Shown: positions 50,518 through 60,705 of the stretch, one piece after another
Position numbering within the stretch: position 1 is the first letter of the stretch
How the letters are laid out: each line of letters starts with the position of its first letter
Source of the DNA: an uncultured Bacteroidales bacterium
Lineage (GTDB): Bacteria; Bacteroidota; Bacteroidia; Bacteroidales; P3
Length of the DNA: 64,000 nt
Assembly (NCBI GenBank): GCA_946183915.1
Contig: CAMHDJ010000004.1
Coordinates: forward strand, 17,998-81,997
Direction of reading: 5' to 3'
The notes under the pieces: model-generated
The model's input: the letters and a program-made list of their open reading frames with translations, nothing else
Database searches by the model: none
Told to the model about the DNA's origin: nothing
Translations under genes and position numbers: made by a program

Positions 50518-53093
50518 AGAAGATCATCCTTGCGGCGGCAGCCGTTGTGCTGTTGGCCGCCTGCGGCCGCGACCCGCATTTCATCACCGATCGCGACTAC
50601 CGGAACACGGTGCATGAGGATTTTGAAACAAGGATTTCTCAATTCTCAATTCTCAATTCTCAATTAAGGCTCGACACCCTCTCGCGCGCGGAGCGCGAGG
50701 CCATGGAGTTCCTTTATGCCTATATGCCGCTGAGCGACCTGGCTGACTATGAGCCACAGTTCTACCTCGACCAGGTGCGCTACGCTTTCCGCGCCCGCGA
50801 GGAGATGCCGTGGGGCAAAGACATTCCGGAGGATGTCTTCCGCCACTTCGTGCTGGTGTACCGCGTCAACAACGAGAACCTCGACACGGCCCGTATGGTC
50901 TTCTTCCGCGAACTGAAGGAGCGCGTGCAAGGCTTGACCATCGAGGAGGCGGCGCTGGAGGTGAACCACTGGTGCCACGAGCATGTGGCCTACCGCGCCA
51001 GCGACAGCCGCACCTCGGCGCCGCTGGCCACCATGCGCACCAGCCTGGGCCGCTGCGGCGAGGAGAGCACCTTCGCCGTCACCGCCCTGCGCGCCGTGGG
51101 CATTCCCGCCCGCCAGTGCTACACGCCCCGCTGGGCGCACTGCGACGACAATCACGCCTGGGTAGAAGTATGGGTCTCAGGCAAATCCGGAGCCTCTGGC
51201 GAGTGGAAGTTCCTCGGCGCCTGCGAGCCCGACCCACGTCTAAACATGGGCTGGTTCTCCGTGCCGAGCACGCGCTGCATGATGGTACACTCGAAGGCCT
51301 TCGGCAAGTACAAGGGCGACGAGGAGGTGGTGAAGCGCACGGGCCTCTACAGCGAGCTGAATCTGCTTTCTCATTATGCACCCACACGGCGTGTCACCGT
51401 CACCGTGATTGACGGCAATGCCGACCCTGTCGAAGGCGCACAGGTAAAGTTCAAGCTCTATAACTACGCTGAATATTACACACTCAGCACACAGACCACC
51501 GACAAGGAAGGCCACGCCAGCCTCACCACTGGCCTCGGCGACCTCCTGATCTGGGCGACTATGGGGCAAACGGCAGACGGCGAGACGCTTTTCGCCTTCG
51601 ATAAGATTGATGTCCGCAAGGACTCCACGCTGACCCTGCGCACCGATTATGCTTATGATTTGAAATATGACCCATCGGTGAAAGAGTTTGAGATGCTGCC
51701 GCCAATGGCGGGCAACCCCAAGGTGGTAGCCACCGAAGAAGAGACTGCCGCCAACGCCAAGCGCTTGGCCTACGAGGATTCGCTGCGTAACGCCTATACT
51801 GCCACGTTCCCGACGAAAGAGAACTACACAAAGTTGCTACCCTACACGGATGACAATGCTTGGGACATCATCCGCAGGAGTGAGGGCAACTATGCCGAGA
51901 TTGCAGAGTTTATCTGGGAGGATTTTGATTATGATTACCTCTGCACCTTCAGTGACAAGGACCTGCGCGACATCACAGCCGACGTGCTGGCCGCCAACTA
52001 CGACTTGTTCACCGACAAAAATGTTTCCTACGAGGTTTACAAGAAAGGCATCCTCCCCGCCCGCATCAGCAACGAGATGGTGTGCCCTTACCGCGAGGAG
52101 CTCGCCTGCTTCAAGGGCATGACGGCCGAGGAGATACGACAATGGACGCTGGACAGCATCGCCATCGACGACAGCAGCAACTATTACAACTGTCCCATCT
52201 CGCCTGTGGGCGTGTACAAGCTTCGCCGCGCCGACAGCCACAGCCGCGACATCTTCTTCGTGGCCGCCTGCCGTGCCGCCGGGGTGCCTGCCTATCTGGA
52301 CAATGCCACCAATATCATCTACTGCTGGGATGGTACGGATTGGAAGAAATCCGACTGGTCCGACGAGTCTGACAAGTCTGACAAGTCCGACAATGCATTT
52401 CTCACCCTCACCTACCGCGGCAAGGATCCCGCCAAGCCTGTCTACTGGCCCCACTTCACGCTGGCCAAGCTGGAGAACGGCGACCTGCGTACCTTCGACT
52501 TCGAGAACGACCCGCGCATGGCCTCCTTCCCCGCCACCCTCGAGTTGGAGCCCGGCACCTACTGTCTCAGCACCGGCAACCGCTACCCCGACGGGGCGGT
52601 TCGGTCAAGGATGGAGTTCTTCGAGGTGAAGGCTGGCGAGAAGCTGAGTAAAGAGATCGTCATCCTGCCTCTGCTGGCCCGCACCGACGAGCTGGGCATC
52701 GTGGACAAGAACCTGGAGCTCTTCGACGGCATCGAGCTGTGGGACTATGCCGGCAAGGAGGGAATGCTCTACGTCAACCTGGGCGAATACAGCGAGCCCT
52801 CGAAGCACCTCATCGTCGAGCTGCGCCAGCTGCAGAAGGAGATGAAGCAGTGGGGCGGCATGACCCTCATGGTGGGGCCCTCCAATATCGGCATGGCCGA
52901 GTGGAATCTGGTCAACACCGACTTCGCCTACCGGAAGGGCCAGTTGGAGCAGCGCATCTGTGAGGCTGCCAAGCTGACCAACGTGGAGTACCCGCTGGTG
53001 GCCCTCATCGACGGCGATGGCCACATCCTCTACCACAGCACGGGCTACAAGATCGGCGTGGTGGAGCAGGTGCTCAAAGCCACCCGCCGGTAG
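50514..53093 (+). CDS. Lipoprotein with transglutaminase-like protease fold
   Basis: An 859-residue lipoprotein (signal ending LLAAC, lipobox Cys17). A transglutaminase-like domain at about 110-245 has the triad Cys181 (GRCGEESTF), His214 (DDNHAWVEVW) and Asp240 (CEPD). Beta-sandwich domains follow (VTVTVIDGNADPVEGAQVKF near 292) and the C-terminus is thioredoxin-like in sequence (YPLVALIDGDGHILYHSTGY). It is probably a surface or periplasmic amidase or peptidase. Two in-frame word arrays, at 50636 (SQFSILNSQ) and 52358 (SDESDKSDKSD), sit in linkers. It is co-translated with cutC (ATGA). Confidence 0.85.
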   Translation: MKKIILAAAAVVLLAACGRDPHFITDRDYRNTVHEDFETRISQFSILNSQLRLDTLSRAEREAMEFLYAYMPLSDLADYEPQFYLDQVRYAFRAREEMPWGKDIPEDVFRHFVLVYRVNNENLDTARMVFFRELKERVQGLTIEEAALEVNHWCHEHVAYRASDSRTSAPLATMRTSLGRCGEESTFAVTALRAVGIPARQCYTPRWAHCDDNHAWVEVWVSGKSGASGEWKFLGACEPDPRLNMGWFSVPSTRCMMVHSKAFGKYKGDEEVVKRTGLYSELNLLSHYAPTRRVTVTVIDGNADPVEGAQVKFKLYNYAEYYTLSTQTTDKEGHASLTTGLGDLLIWATMGQTADGETLFAFDKIDVRKDSTLTLRTDYAYDLKYDPSVKEFEMLPPMAGNPKVVATEEETAANAKRLAYEDSLRNAYTATFPTKENYTKLLPYTDDNAWDIIRRSEGNYAEIAEFIWEDFDYDYLCTFSDKDLRDITADVLAANYDLFTDKNVSYEVYKKGILPARISNEMVCPYREELACFKGMTAEEIRQWTLDSIAIDDSSNYYNCPISPVGVYKLRRADSHSRDIFFVAACRAAGVPAYLDNATNIIYCWDGTDWKKSDWSDESDKSDKSDNAFLTLTYRGKDPAKPVYWPHFTLAKLENGDLRTFDFENDPRMASFPATLELEPGTYCLSTGNRYPDGAVRSRMEFFEVKAGEKLSKEIVILPLLARTDELGIVDKNLELFDGIELWDYAGKEGMLYVNLGEYSEPSKHLIVELRQLQKEMKQWGGMTLMVGPSNIGMAEWNLVNTDFAYRKGQLEQRICEAAKLTNVEYPLVALIDGDGHILYHSTGYKIGVVEQVLKATRR
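50636..50663. repeat. 4 x 7-bp word array (TTCTCAA) in the transglutaminase gene
   Basis: Four identical TTCTCAA words from 50636 to 50663, near the lipidated N-terminus of the protein. Confidence 0.9.
52358..52393. repeat. 9-bp word array (GTCYGACRA) in the transglutaminase gene
   Basis: Four 9-bp words at 52358, 52367, 52376 and 52385, preceded by one degenerate unit, in frame and encoding SD-E/K repeats. The same word family occurs in lpxK at 33090. Confidence 0.88.
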
Positions 53094-53122
53094 AGAATAT
53101 TTGCACCCCGTTGTTGCATTCC

Positions 53123-53173
53123 GTCATGTCGGTGCGCCTAATCCATCAGAACGAAAAGGCACACCGACATGAC
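53123..53173 (+). promoter_or_regulatory. Leader hairpin enclosing the start codon of the second ECF sigma gene
   Basis: GTCATGTCGGTG (53123-53134) and its perfect inverse CACCGACATGAC (53162-53173) form a 12-bp stem with a 27-nt loop; the ATG at 53169 lies within the right arm. An upstream box near 53096-53104 (AATATTTG) may be the promoter. Confidence 0.7.
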
Positions 53174-53669
53174 TGTTAATGGACATAACGAAGACGAGCG
53201 GGCCTTCCGCGAGCTGGTGCGACGACAACGCGACCTCATCTGGCAGGTCTGTCGCTCGTTCCGCCTCAGTGCCGCCTGGGAGCCGCAGGACGCCTTCCAC
53301 GAGGTGCTTATGGCCCTCTGGCGCGACTACGGCTCCTTCGGCGGCCGCAGCTCGGAGCGCACCTGGGTCTACCGCGTGGCGGTCAACACCCTGATCTCCC
53401 TCAGGCGCCGCATCGGCAACCAGCCCACTGCGGACGCCCCTGCGACGCCCGACCCCTCCACCGACCCCGACGGCGACGAGCGGAGGCACTACCTGCGCCA
53501 GCTCATCGACACCCTCGACGAGCGCGACCACAGCATTGTGATGGCGCACCTGCACGGCTTCAGCAACATTGAGATCGCCCGCATGACCGGCCTCACGGCG
53601 GCCCACGTCAGTGTGCTCCTCACCCGTATCAAACGTAAACTCAGAAAGCTTTATGAAGATGAAATATAA
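53169..53669 (+). CDS. RNA polymerase sigma factor, ECF type
   Basis: A 166-residue ECF sigma. Region 2 is about residues 8-75 (AFRELVRRQRDLIWQVCRSF, PQDAFHEVLMALWRDYGSF, WVYRVAVNTL). Region 4 is about 105-160 (RQLIDTLDERDHSIVMAHL, GFSNIEIARMTGL with AAHVSVLLTRIKRKL). It is followed by an overlapping membrane protein gene, probably the anti-sigma factor, and two lipoprotein genes that may be its targets. The start codon is buried in a leader hairpin. Confidence 0.92.
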   Translation: MTVNGHNEDERAFRELVRRQRDLIWQVCRSFRLSAAWEPQDAFHEVLMALWRDYGSFGGRSSERTWVYRVAVNTLISLRRRIGNQPTADAPATPDPSTDPDGDERRHYLRQLIDTLDERDHSIVMAHLHGFSNIEIARMTGLTAAHVSVLLTRIKRKLRKLYEDEI

Positions 53670-54009
53670 CGACTTTGAACAGCAGTGGCAGGCGCTGAGC
53701 GACGACCTGCAGTCGGGCCGTTGCCCGATGACCGACACCGAGCTGGACCGCGAGGTGCGGCAGGTGCTTTGGAGTGGAGAGCGGAGAGTGGAAAGTGGAG
53801 AGCGAAAAGTGGGAAGTGGGAACTGGAAGGCGTGGGTTGCGGCGGCGGCATGTGTGGCGGCGGTGGTGCTGCCCCTGGCCCTGCACGGCGCTGCCGACGA
53901 CGACGGCATCCGCACCGTCAAGGTCGACGGCGAGCAGATGCTCTTCGCCTGCAACACTGGCTGCTCGCCCGACGGAGCGATAGAAACCTTTAAAACCTAC
54001 CTGCGATGA
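53653..54009 (+). CDS. Small membrane protein, probable anti-sigma factor
   Basis: A 118-residue protein. The N-terminal cytoplasmic part is about residues 1-68; one hydrophobic segment covers about 70-88 (WVAAAACVAAVVLPLAL); a short C-terminal part holds two Cys (FACNTGCSPDG). The start at 53653 overlaps the sigma gene end by 17 bp; a second ATG at 53659 is possible. Residues about 42-57 (SGERRVESGERKVGSG) are encoded by seven 7-bp words and look inserted just before the membrane segment. Confidence 0.72.
   Translation: MKMKYNDFEQQWQALSDDLQSGRCPMTDTELDREVRQVLWSGERRVESGERKVGSGNWKAWVAAAACVAAVVLPLALHGAADDDGIRTVKVDGEQMLFACNTGCSPDGAIETFKTYLR
53774..53822. repeat. 7 x 7-bp word array in the probable anti-sigma gene
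   Basis: Seven words (GTGGAGA, GCGGAGA, GTGGAAA and variants) in phase, 49 bp, in frame. Equal in length and word type to the inverse of 39960-40008. Confidence 0.9.
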
Positions 54010-54692
54010 AAAGATTGTTGTTACCCCTGACGCTCCTGCTGCTCCTGCTGACAGCCTGCCAGCGCGAGGAGCCGTTGCCCGAGGCCACCACGGCTGCCAA
54101 GGCCATCTACCTGAAGTACGCCGACCGCACGGATCTCACCGTGGCCCTCGTGGGTGGCTACCGCGGCTTCAACGCCGTCATGTTCGAGGCCCCCGACCAT
54201 GAGGCCTGGCTGCAGCTCTGCGACGACTTAGGTGTACACCACCGCGAGGATGCCGGTGCCCTCGACTCGGTCAGCGTCTCCAACCTCAAGGCCACCATCA
54301 CCCGCTCCTACACCCTCGACAGCGTGCCCAGCATGGGCGAAGCGTTCACCCAGGTGCTGCAAGAGCTGATGGCGCAGAAGCTGGATGGCCGGCCCATCGA
54401 CACGATGCTCTGCGTGGACACCGTCATCCGGTTAGACACCCTCGTCACCGGCAGCGTACACTACGACCACGGTGCGCTGATCGACTCCATAATTGACACC
54501 ACATTCCGCTCCCACGGTGTCCGACCGCCCACCACCGATCCCCTGATGCAGACCGCCCTGCAGCACGGCGACAGCGGCTACCTCGTCGCCAGCGACAGCC
54601 GGCGCCTCACGCTCTGCCTCTTCTTCTACAGCACAATGGAGGAGATGGCGCAGATAATCAATCACGTCACCAATATACACACACACCAATGA
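54006..54692 (+). CDS. Lipoprotein of unknown function in sigma operon
   Basis: A 228-residue lipoprotein (signal ending LLLLTAC, lipobox Cys18). The mature part is alpha/beta (YADRTDLTVALVGGYRGFNA, MFEAPDHEAWLQLCDDLGV) with no recognised family. It overlaps the anti-sigma-like gene upstream and the next lipoprotein downstream by 4 bp each, so all four genes form one operon. Confidence 0.78.
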   Translation: MKRLLLPLTLLLLLLTACQREEPLPEATTAAKAIYLKYADRTDLTVALVGGYRGFNAVMFEAPDHEAWLQLCDDLGVHHREDAGALDSVSVSNLKATITRSYTLDSVPSMGEAFTQVLQELMAQKLDGRPIDTMLCVDTVIRLDTLVTGSVHYDHGALIDSIIDTTFRSHGVRPPTTDPLMQTALQHGDSGYLVASDSRRLTLCLFFYSTMEEMAQIINHVTNIHTHQ

Positions 54693-55456
54693 AACGCATC
54701 GTAACCTTACTGATGGCGGCTCTGCTCCTCGCCGCCTGCCAACCGGAGGAGCCTACGACCAACCCTCAACCTGCACCCCAACCCGCCGTGCCCTCGCTGG
54801 CCGGCACCGCCTGGGTGGGCACGCTGGCCGACACCTACCAGGGCTACCCCATGACCATCACCTACAACCTAGACTTCGCCGACGACAGCACTGGCAGCCT
54901 CTACGTGGAGCTGTTGGTCAACGGCATCACCAATCCTGTCGACCTCACGTTCCACTACACCTTCGACGGCGACAGCGGCCTGCTGGAGGGCGACGACTGG
55001 AATGCCGACTTCGCCTACCACGCCGAGGGGCCAACCATCACAACCTACATTTACATGATCGACGACCAATATGGCGACACCCTGGGCGGCGAGGTGACCC
55101 TCTACCCGCGAGGTGAACAGCCTGCGCCGCCAGTGGTCGACTCCTTCCCGGCCAACACCGACTGGAGCGCCCAGCAGGTGCTCGACAGCGGCGACACCGT
55201 CACCTTCGCCCTCGCCTTCTGGGACTACGGCGCCGGCGGCTCGCTCACCATCCGTCTGCTCGACCACAGCGTCTCGACCTACATCGGCTGGCAGTATACC
55301 CCCGCCACCGCCCGAGGCACTCTCACCCTTTCCGGCCACACCGTCCCCTTCACCTACGATGCCGCCACCGACGTCATCGCTTGTGTGATCAACGGCAGGA
55401 TCCATTTCGGCGACGAGAGCGTCACCGTCGGAGGGCCGTTGCAGTTTCGAAGGTAG
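54689..55456 (+). CDS. Lipoprotein with two beta-rich repeats
   Basis: A 255-residue lipoprotein (signal ending LLLAAC, lipobox Cys16), then a Pro/Gln/Glu linker. Two similar beta-rich parts (about 38-140 and 150-255) each begin with an x-W motif (GTAWVGTLADTYQGYPMTIT and NTDWSAQQVLDSGDTVTFAL), suggesting internal duplication of a lipocalin-like domain. The last gene of the second ECF operon. It is convergent with glmS. Confidence 0.75.
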   Translation: MKRIVTLLMAALLLAACQPEEPTTNPQPAPQPAVPSLAGTAWVGTLADTYQGYPMTITYNLDFADDSTGSLYVELLVNGITNPVDLTFHYTFDGDSGLLEGDDWNADFAYHAEGPTITTYIYMIDDQYGDTLGGEVTLYPRGEQPAPPVVDSFPANTDWSAQQVLDSGDTVTFALAFWDYGAGGSLTIRLLDHSVSTYIGWQYTPATARGTLTLSGHTVPFTYDAATDVIACVINGRIHFGDESVTVGGPLQFRR

Positions 55457-55464
55457 GGAATTTA

Positions 55465-55539
55465 GTGGGCAGTAGAGAAGTGGGTAGTGGATAGCACCTT
55501 CGGTCAAGTGCTACCCACTACCCACTATTCACTACCCAC
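55465..55539. repeat. Word element between convergent genes: four words, 18-bp core, four inverted words
   Basis: Left words GTGGGCA, GTAGAGAA (8 bp), GTGGGTA and GTGGATA run 55465-55493. The core GCACCTTCGGTCAAGTGC is 55494-55511. Right words TACCCAC, TACCCAC, TATTCAC and TACCCAC run 55512-55539. The core shares GCA at its left and GGTCAnGTGC at its right with the element inside the rubredoxin fusion. It fills the gap to the glmS stop and could fold as a long hairpin. Confidence 0.92.
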
Positions 55540-55546
55540 TATAACT

Positions 55547-57406
<1,860 letters not shown>

Positions 57407-57441
57407 AATTAGTCAGTTTGGTTATTGATGATTTTAGGATG

Positions 57442-57472
57442 CAAAGATACAAACATTTTTAGTACTGGCAAA
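57442..57472 (-). promoter_or_regulatory. Promoter of glmS
   Basis: Leftward TTTG (57472-57469), 19-bp spacer, TATCTTTG (57449-57442), 35 bp before the ATG. Confidence 0.92.
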
Positions 57473-57551
57473 AAAAAGTTTCGAACGCAAGGCAGCATGG
57501 GAAGGGCTCGGGTGGATGGTGGGTGTCTGTGTGCCGGGATGTTGTTTAAGT

Positions 57552-57756
57552 AAAATTTGGTTAAAAAATTAGATCGTGCACGATCTAATTTGCACATTTA
57601 AAACATTCAGAACGAGACATCTAAGGGTTCGGGAGTGTGTTAACCATGCTGGAAAACTCGCAAAACGCTTACAGGGCAAGGATTTCACCCTGGTTTTAAG
57701 AGAGTCATCAGGGAGTCATCACGGAGCCATCAGGGAGCAGACAGGGTTTTGAGGGG
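57552..57756 (-). repeat. Composite intergenic element, copy 3
   Basis: Inverse orientation relative to copies 1 and 2, so its palindrome end faces glmS. The perfect 26-bp palindrome is at 57566-57591. In the hairpin the left arm has CAGGGTGA instead of CAGGGCAA; both changes keep pairing as G-U wobbles in RNA read in the element's direction. The remainder of the 600-bp gap (57757-57950) is G-rich then AT-rich and holds only the promoter of the export gene. Confidence 0.92.
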
Positions 57757-57952
57757 GTTGGGGTGGGGGTGAGGAGGGGTGGCGGAGGAGACCAATGTGG
57801 GGCCATCTGGACTGCCTCGCTGCCCCAAACGGGCCGTTGGGGTGGCGGTGGATAGATAAAAATACGGTGATTAATTGTGTGTATATCATTCTGTTGTGTG
57901 TTCTTTCTGGGGGCAAAACACTTTTTTTGCCGGCCGATTGGAAAAAAAATCG

Positions 57953-57960
57953 TATCTTTG
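57953..57960 (+). promoter_or_regulatory. Promoter -7 box (TATCTTTG) for the polysaccharide export operon
   Basis: TATCTTTGCA lies 44 bp before the ATG at 58005. Confidence 0.8.
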
Positions 57961-58004
57961 CACCCAAATTGTCTGTAAATAAAAATAAGAAATCAACCAA
58001 TATC

Positions 58005-60686
58005 ATGAAGAAGTTTTTACTGACCCTACTGCTCTTCGCCAGCCTGCCCGTTGCCCTGATGGCACAGACGCCTGATATGATGGCCATGGCCCGCGGTGAA
58101 CTACAGAAACGCGGTCTCGAGGAGACCGAGGTGCGCGCCCGCCTGCTTCAGGAGGGTATCGATGTGGACAACATCCCCCCGACCGAGTATGCCAACTATC
58201 AGGGACGCGTCACCGCCATATTGAACCAGATGCAGGCCGAGAAGGCTTCGCAGAATAACGCGGCCCCCACGGCTGCCGCGTCGGCCAACGAGGCCACGGT
58301 GACGGCCAGCGACATGCCGCAGACCACCGTGGGTGAGGCTGCCGCCGAGGTGGCCCTCGAAGAGACCCTCGAGCAGAACAACGTGTCGCCCACCGAGGGA
58401 TCGGACATCTACGGCCATTCGCTCTTCAAGGGCAAGGGCCTCGAGGTGTTCCGCACCACCGACGGTGCCCAGGCCCCCGAGACCTACGTGCTCGGCGAGG
58501 GCGACGAGGTGCACATCTCGATCTTCGGCTCGTCGCAGACCGAGATGCACCAGCGCGTCGGTGCCGACGGCAGCATCCAGCCCGCCGGCGCTTCCAAGAT
58601 CTTCCTCAAGGGTATGACCCTGGCCCAGGCTCGTACTGCTATCCGCAGCAAGCTGGCCCAGCACTTCTCCTTCCGCGAGGATCAGATCGCTGTCACCATC
58701 ACCACGGCCCGCACCGTGACGGTGAACATCTACGGCGAGGTGGGTGTGCAGGGTGGCTTCACGCTGAGCGCCCTCAACACGGCCTTCAACGCCCTGGCCG
58801 CCGCCGGCGGTCCCACGGCCCTGGGTTCGGTGCGCAACATCCAGCGCTCGCGTGCCGGCAAGACCGTTACCCTCGACCTCTACAAGTACATGACCAACCC
58901 CACCGAGGGTGTGCAGTATGACCTGCAGAACAACGACGTCTTCTTCGTGCCCATCGCCCAGAAGGTGGTCAGCATCGAAGGTGCCGTGCGCCGTCCGATG
59001 CGCTATGAGATGCTCGACGGCGAGACGCTGCTTGATCTCGTCAACTTTGCCGGTGGCCTGGAGGCCAACGTGAACCCCGACTTCGTGCAGGTGGAGCGCT
59101 TCGAGAACGGCTCGAAGAAGTACCTCGAGTTCAACCTCAAGGACGTCATGTCGGGCAAGACCAAGGTGAAGCTGGAGGCTGGCGACGTGGTGCGCATCCG
59201 CAGCGGCAACGAGCCGATGGACCAGTACGTGTCGATCAGCGGCGACGTCTACTACGGTGGCAACTACGACCTGTCGAAGAACCGCAGCCTGAAGACCCTG
59301 CTCGACAACGCCAAGCCGCGCTACACGGCCCGCACGGAGTATGTCTACGTGGAGCGTCGCCGTCCGGACGAGACGGTCGAGGTGCTCACCGTGCCTTTCC
59401 CCGGCGAGAATGGTAACCCCGACTTCACCCTTCAGGAGCGCGACGCTGTGCGGGTGCTCAACCAGGCCTCGTTCCGCGACGTGGAGCAGATCTCGGTATC
59501 CGGTCAGGTGCGTGCCCCCTTCACCCGCACCTTCGGCCTGAACGACCGCATGACGGTGGCCCAGGCCATCGAGTATGCCGACGGTCTGAAGCCCAGCGTC
59601 TTCCCGGTGGCCTACATCTTCCGCCGCGACCTCTCCAACTCCGACAAGATGGAGTACATCCGCGTCAACCTCGACACCGACGGCGATACGCAACTGCAAC
59701 CGGGCGACCGCCTACAGGTCTACGACAACGCCACCTACACCAACATCGGCGAGGTGCGCGTCAGCGGTGCTGTGAAGAACCCCTTTGGCACGGCCTTCGA
59801 CCCGTCGCTGACTGTCAAAGACCTCCTCAGCATGGCCGGTGGCTTCACCGTGGGTGCTGCCTTCGACCGCGTCGAGGTCTTCCGCCTCAACATCTCGAAG
59901 AAAGACGAGGTCAACCTGGAACTCATCACCCTGCAGGTGGACGAGAACTACAACCCCAGCGATGCCACCTTCCAGCTGCAGCCCTACGACCACATTGTGG
60001 TCCGCATGACGCCCAACTTCAGCACCGGACGCACCGTCGAGGTCAACGGCCGTGTGCGCTACCCCGGTGTCTATGTCCTCGAGGACAACCGCACCCAGTT
60101 GGCTGAGATCATTAAGATGGCCGGCGGCCTGCTCGACGACGCCGACCCCTATGCCCGCCTCACCCGTACCAATGGCCGCAATCTGGGCACCATTGGCCTT
60201 GATCTGCGCAAGGTGAAGCGCTACAAAGGCAGTCTCAAACATGACCCCATCCTTGTCGAGGGCGATGTGATCAACATTGTCCGCGAGGAGAACACCGTCG
60301 TCATCCGTGAGACGGGTACCCGCATGGCGCAGTATGTGCCGGCCGACTTCTCGGCCACGCAGAAGACCATCGTCTACCAGGGTCCCCACACCGCAGCTTG
60401 GTATGTGAAGCACTTTGCCGGTGGCTTTGCCAAGTATGCCGACCGCAACAGCGTCACCGTCACCATGCCCAACGGCCAGTCGGAGGGCACCAAGTGGTTC
60501 CTCTGTTTCCGCCACACCCCCACGGTGGAGCCCGGTAGCGTGATCACCATGCGTATGAATCAGGAGAAGCGTGAAAAAGCCGAGAAACCGAAAGAGAAGA
60601 TCGACTGGGGTGCCGAACTCCGCAGCACCCTTGCGGCTCTTACCTCGGTGGTGTCCATCATCCTTCTTGTCGACCGCTTGCAGTAA
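58005..60686 (+). CDS. Polysaccharide export outer-membrane protein (Wza-like, SLBB domains)
   Basis: An 893-residue exported protein. The signal peptide is MKKFLLTLLLFASLPVALMA. About 30-75 is a helical part and about 80-130 an Ala/Thr/Glu-rich linker. The polysaccharide export (Wza) domain starts about 155 (YVLGEGDEVHISIFGSSQTEM, DGSIQPAGASKIFLKGMTL). Several SLBB beta-grasp repeats follow to about 840 (e.g. VSIEGAVRRPMRYEMLDGET, VRVSGAVKNPFGTAFDPSLT, VEVNGRVRYPGVYVLEDNRT). A final hydrophobic helix near 872-890 (AALTSVVSIILLVDRL) probably inserts in the membrane. It forms the outer-membrane export channel with the Wzz-like partner encoded next. Confidence 0.93.
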   Translation: MKKFLLTLLLFASLPVALMAQTPDMMAMARGELQKRGLEETEVRARLLQEGIDVDNIPPTEYANYQGRVTAILNQMQAEKASQNNAAPTAAASANEATVTASDMPQTTVGEAAAEVALEETLEQNNVSPTEGSDIYGHSLFKGKGLEVFRTTDGAQAPETYVLGEGDEVHISIFGSSQTEMHQRVGADGSIQPAGASKIFLKGMTLAQARTAIRSKLAQHFSFREDQIAVTITTARTVTVNIYGEVGVQGGFTLSALNTAFNALAAAGGPTALGSVRNIQRSRAGKTVTLDLYKYMTNPTEGVQYDLQNNDVFFVPIAQKVVSIEGAVRRPMRYEMLDGETLLDLVNFAGGLEANVNPDFVQVERFENGSKKYLEFNLKDVMSGKTKVKLEAGDVVRIRSGNEPMDQYVSISGDVYYGGNYDLSKNRSLKTLLDNAKPRYTARTEYVYVERRRPDETVEVLTVPFPGENGNPDFTLQERDAVRVLNQASFRDVEQISVSGQVRAPFTRTFGLNDRMTVAQAIEYADGLKPSVFPVAYIFRRDLSNSDKMEYIRVNLDTDGDTQLQPGDRLQVYDNATYTNIGEVRVSGAVKNPFGTAFDPSLTVKDLLSMAGGFTVGAAFDRVEVFRLNISKKDEVNLELITLQVDENYNPSDATFQLQPYDHIVVRMTPNFSTGRTVEVNGRVRYPGVYVLEDNRTQLAEIIKMAGGLLDDADPYARLTRTNGRNLGTIGLDLRKVKRYKGSLKHDPILVEGDVINIVREENTVVIRETGTRMAQYVPADFSATQKTIVYQGPHTAAWYVKHFAGGFAKYADRNSVTVTMPNGQSEGTKWFLCFRHTPTVEPGSVITMRMNQEKREKAEKPKEKIDWGAELRSTLAALTSVVSIILLVDRLQ

Positions 60687-60705
60687 ACCCTATTACATCT
60701 AATCT

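Noticed and set aside
57407..58004. glmS ribozyme or another riboswitch in the glmS leader
   Set aside because: The glmS leader is only about 35 nt from the promoter, and the upstream sequence is explained by the composite repeat copy 3.
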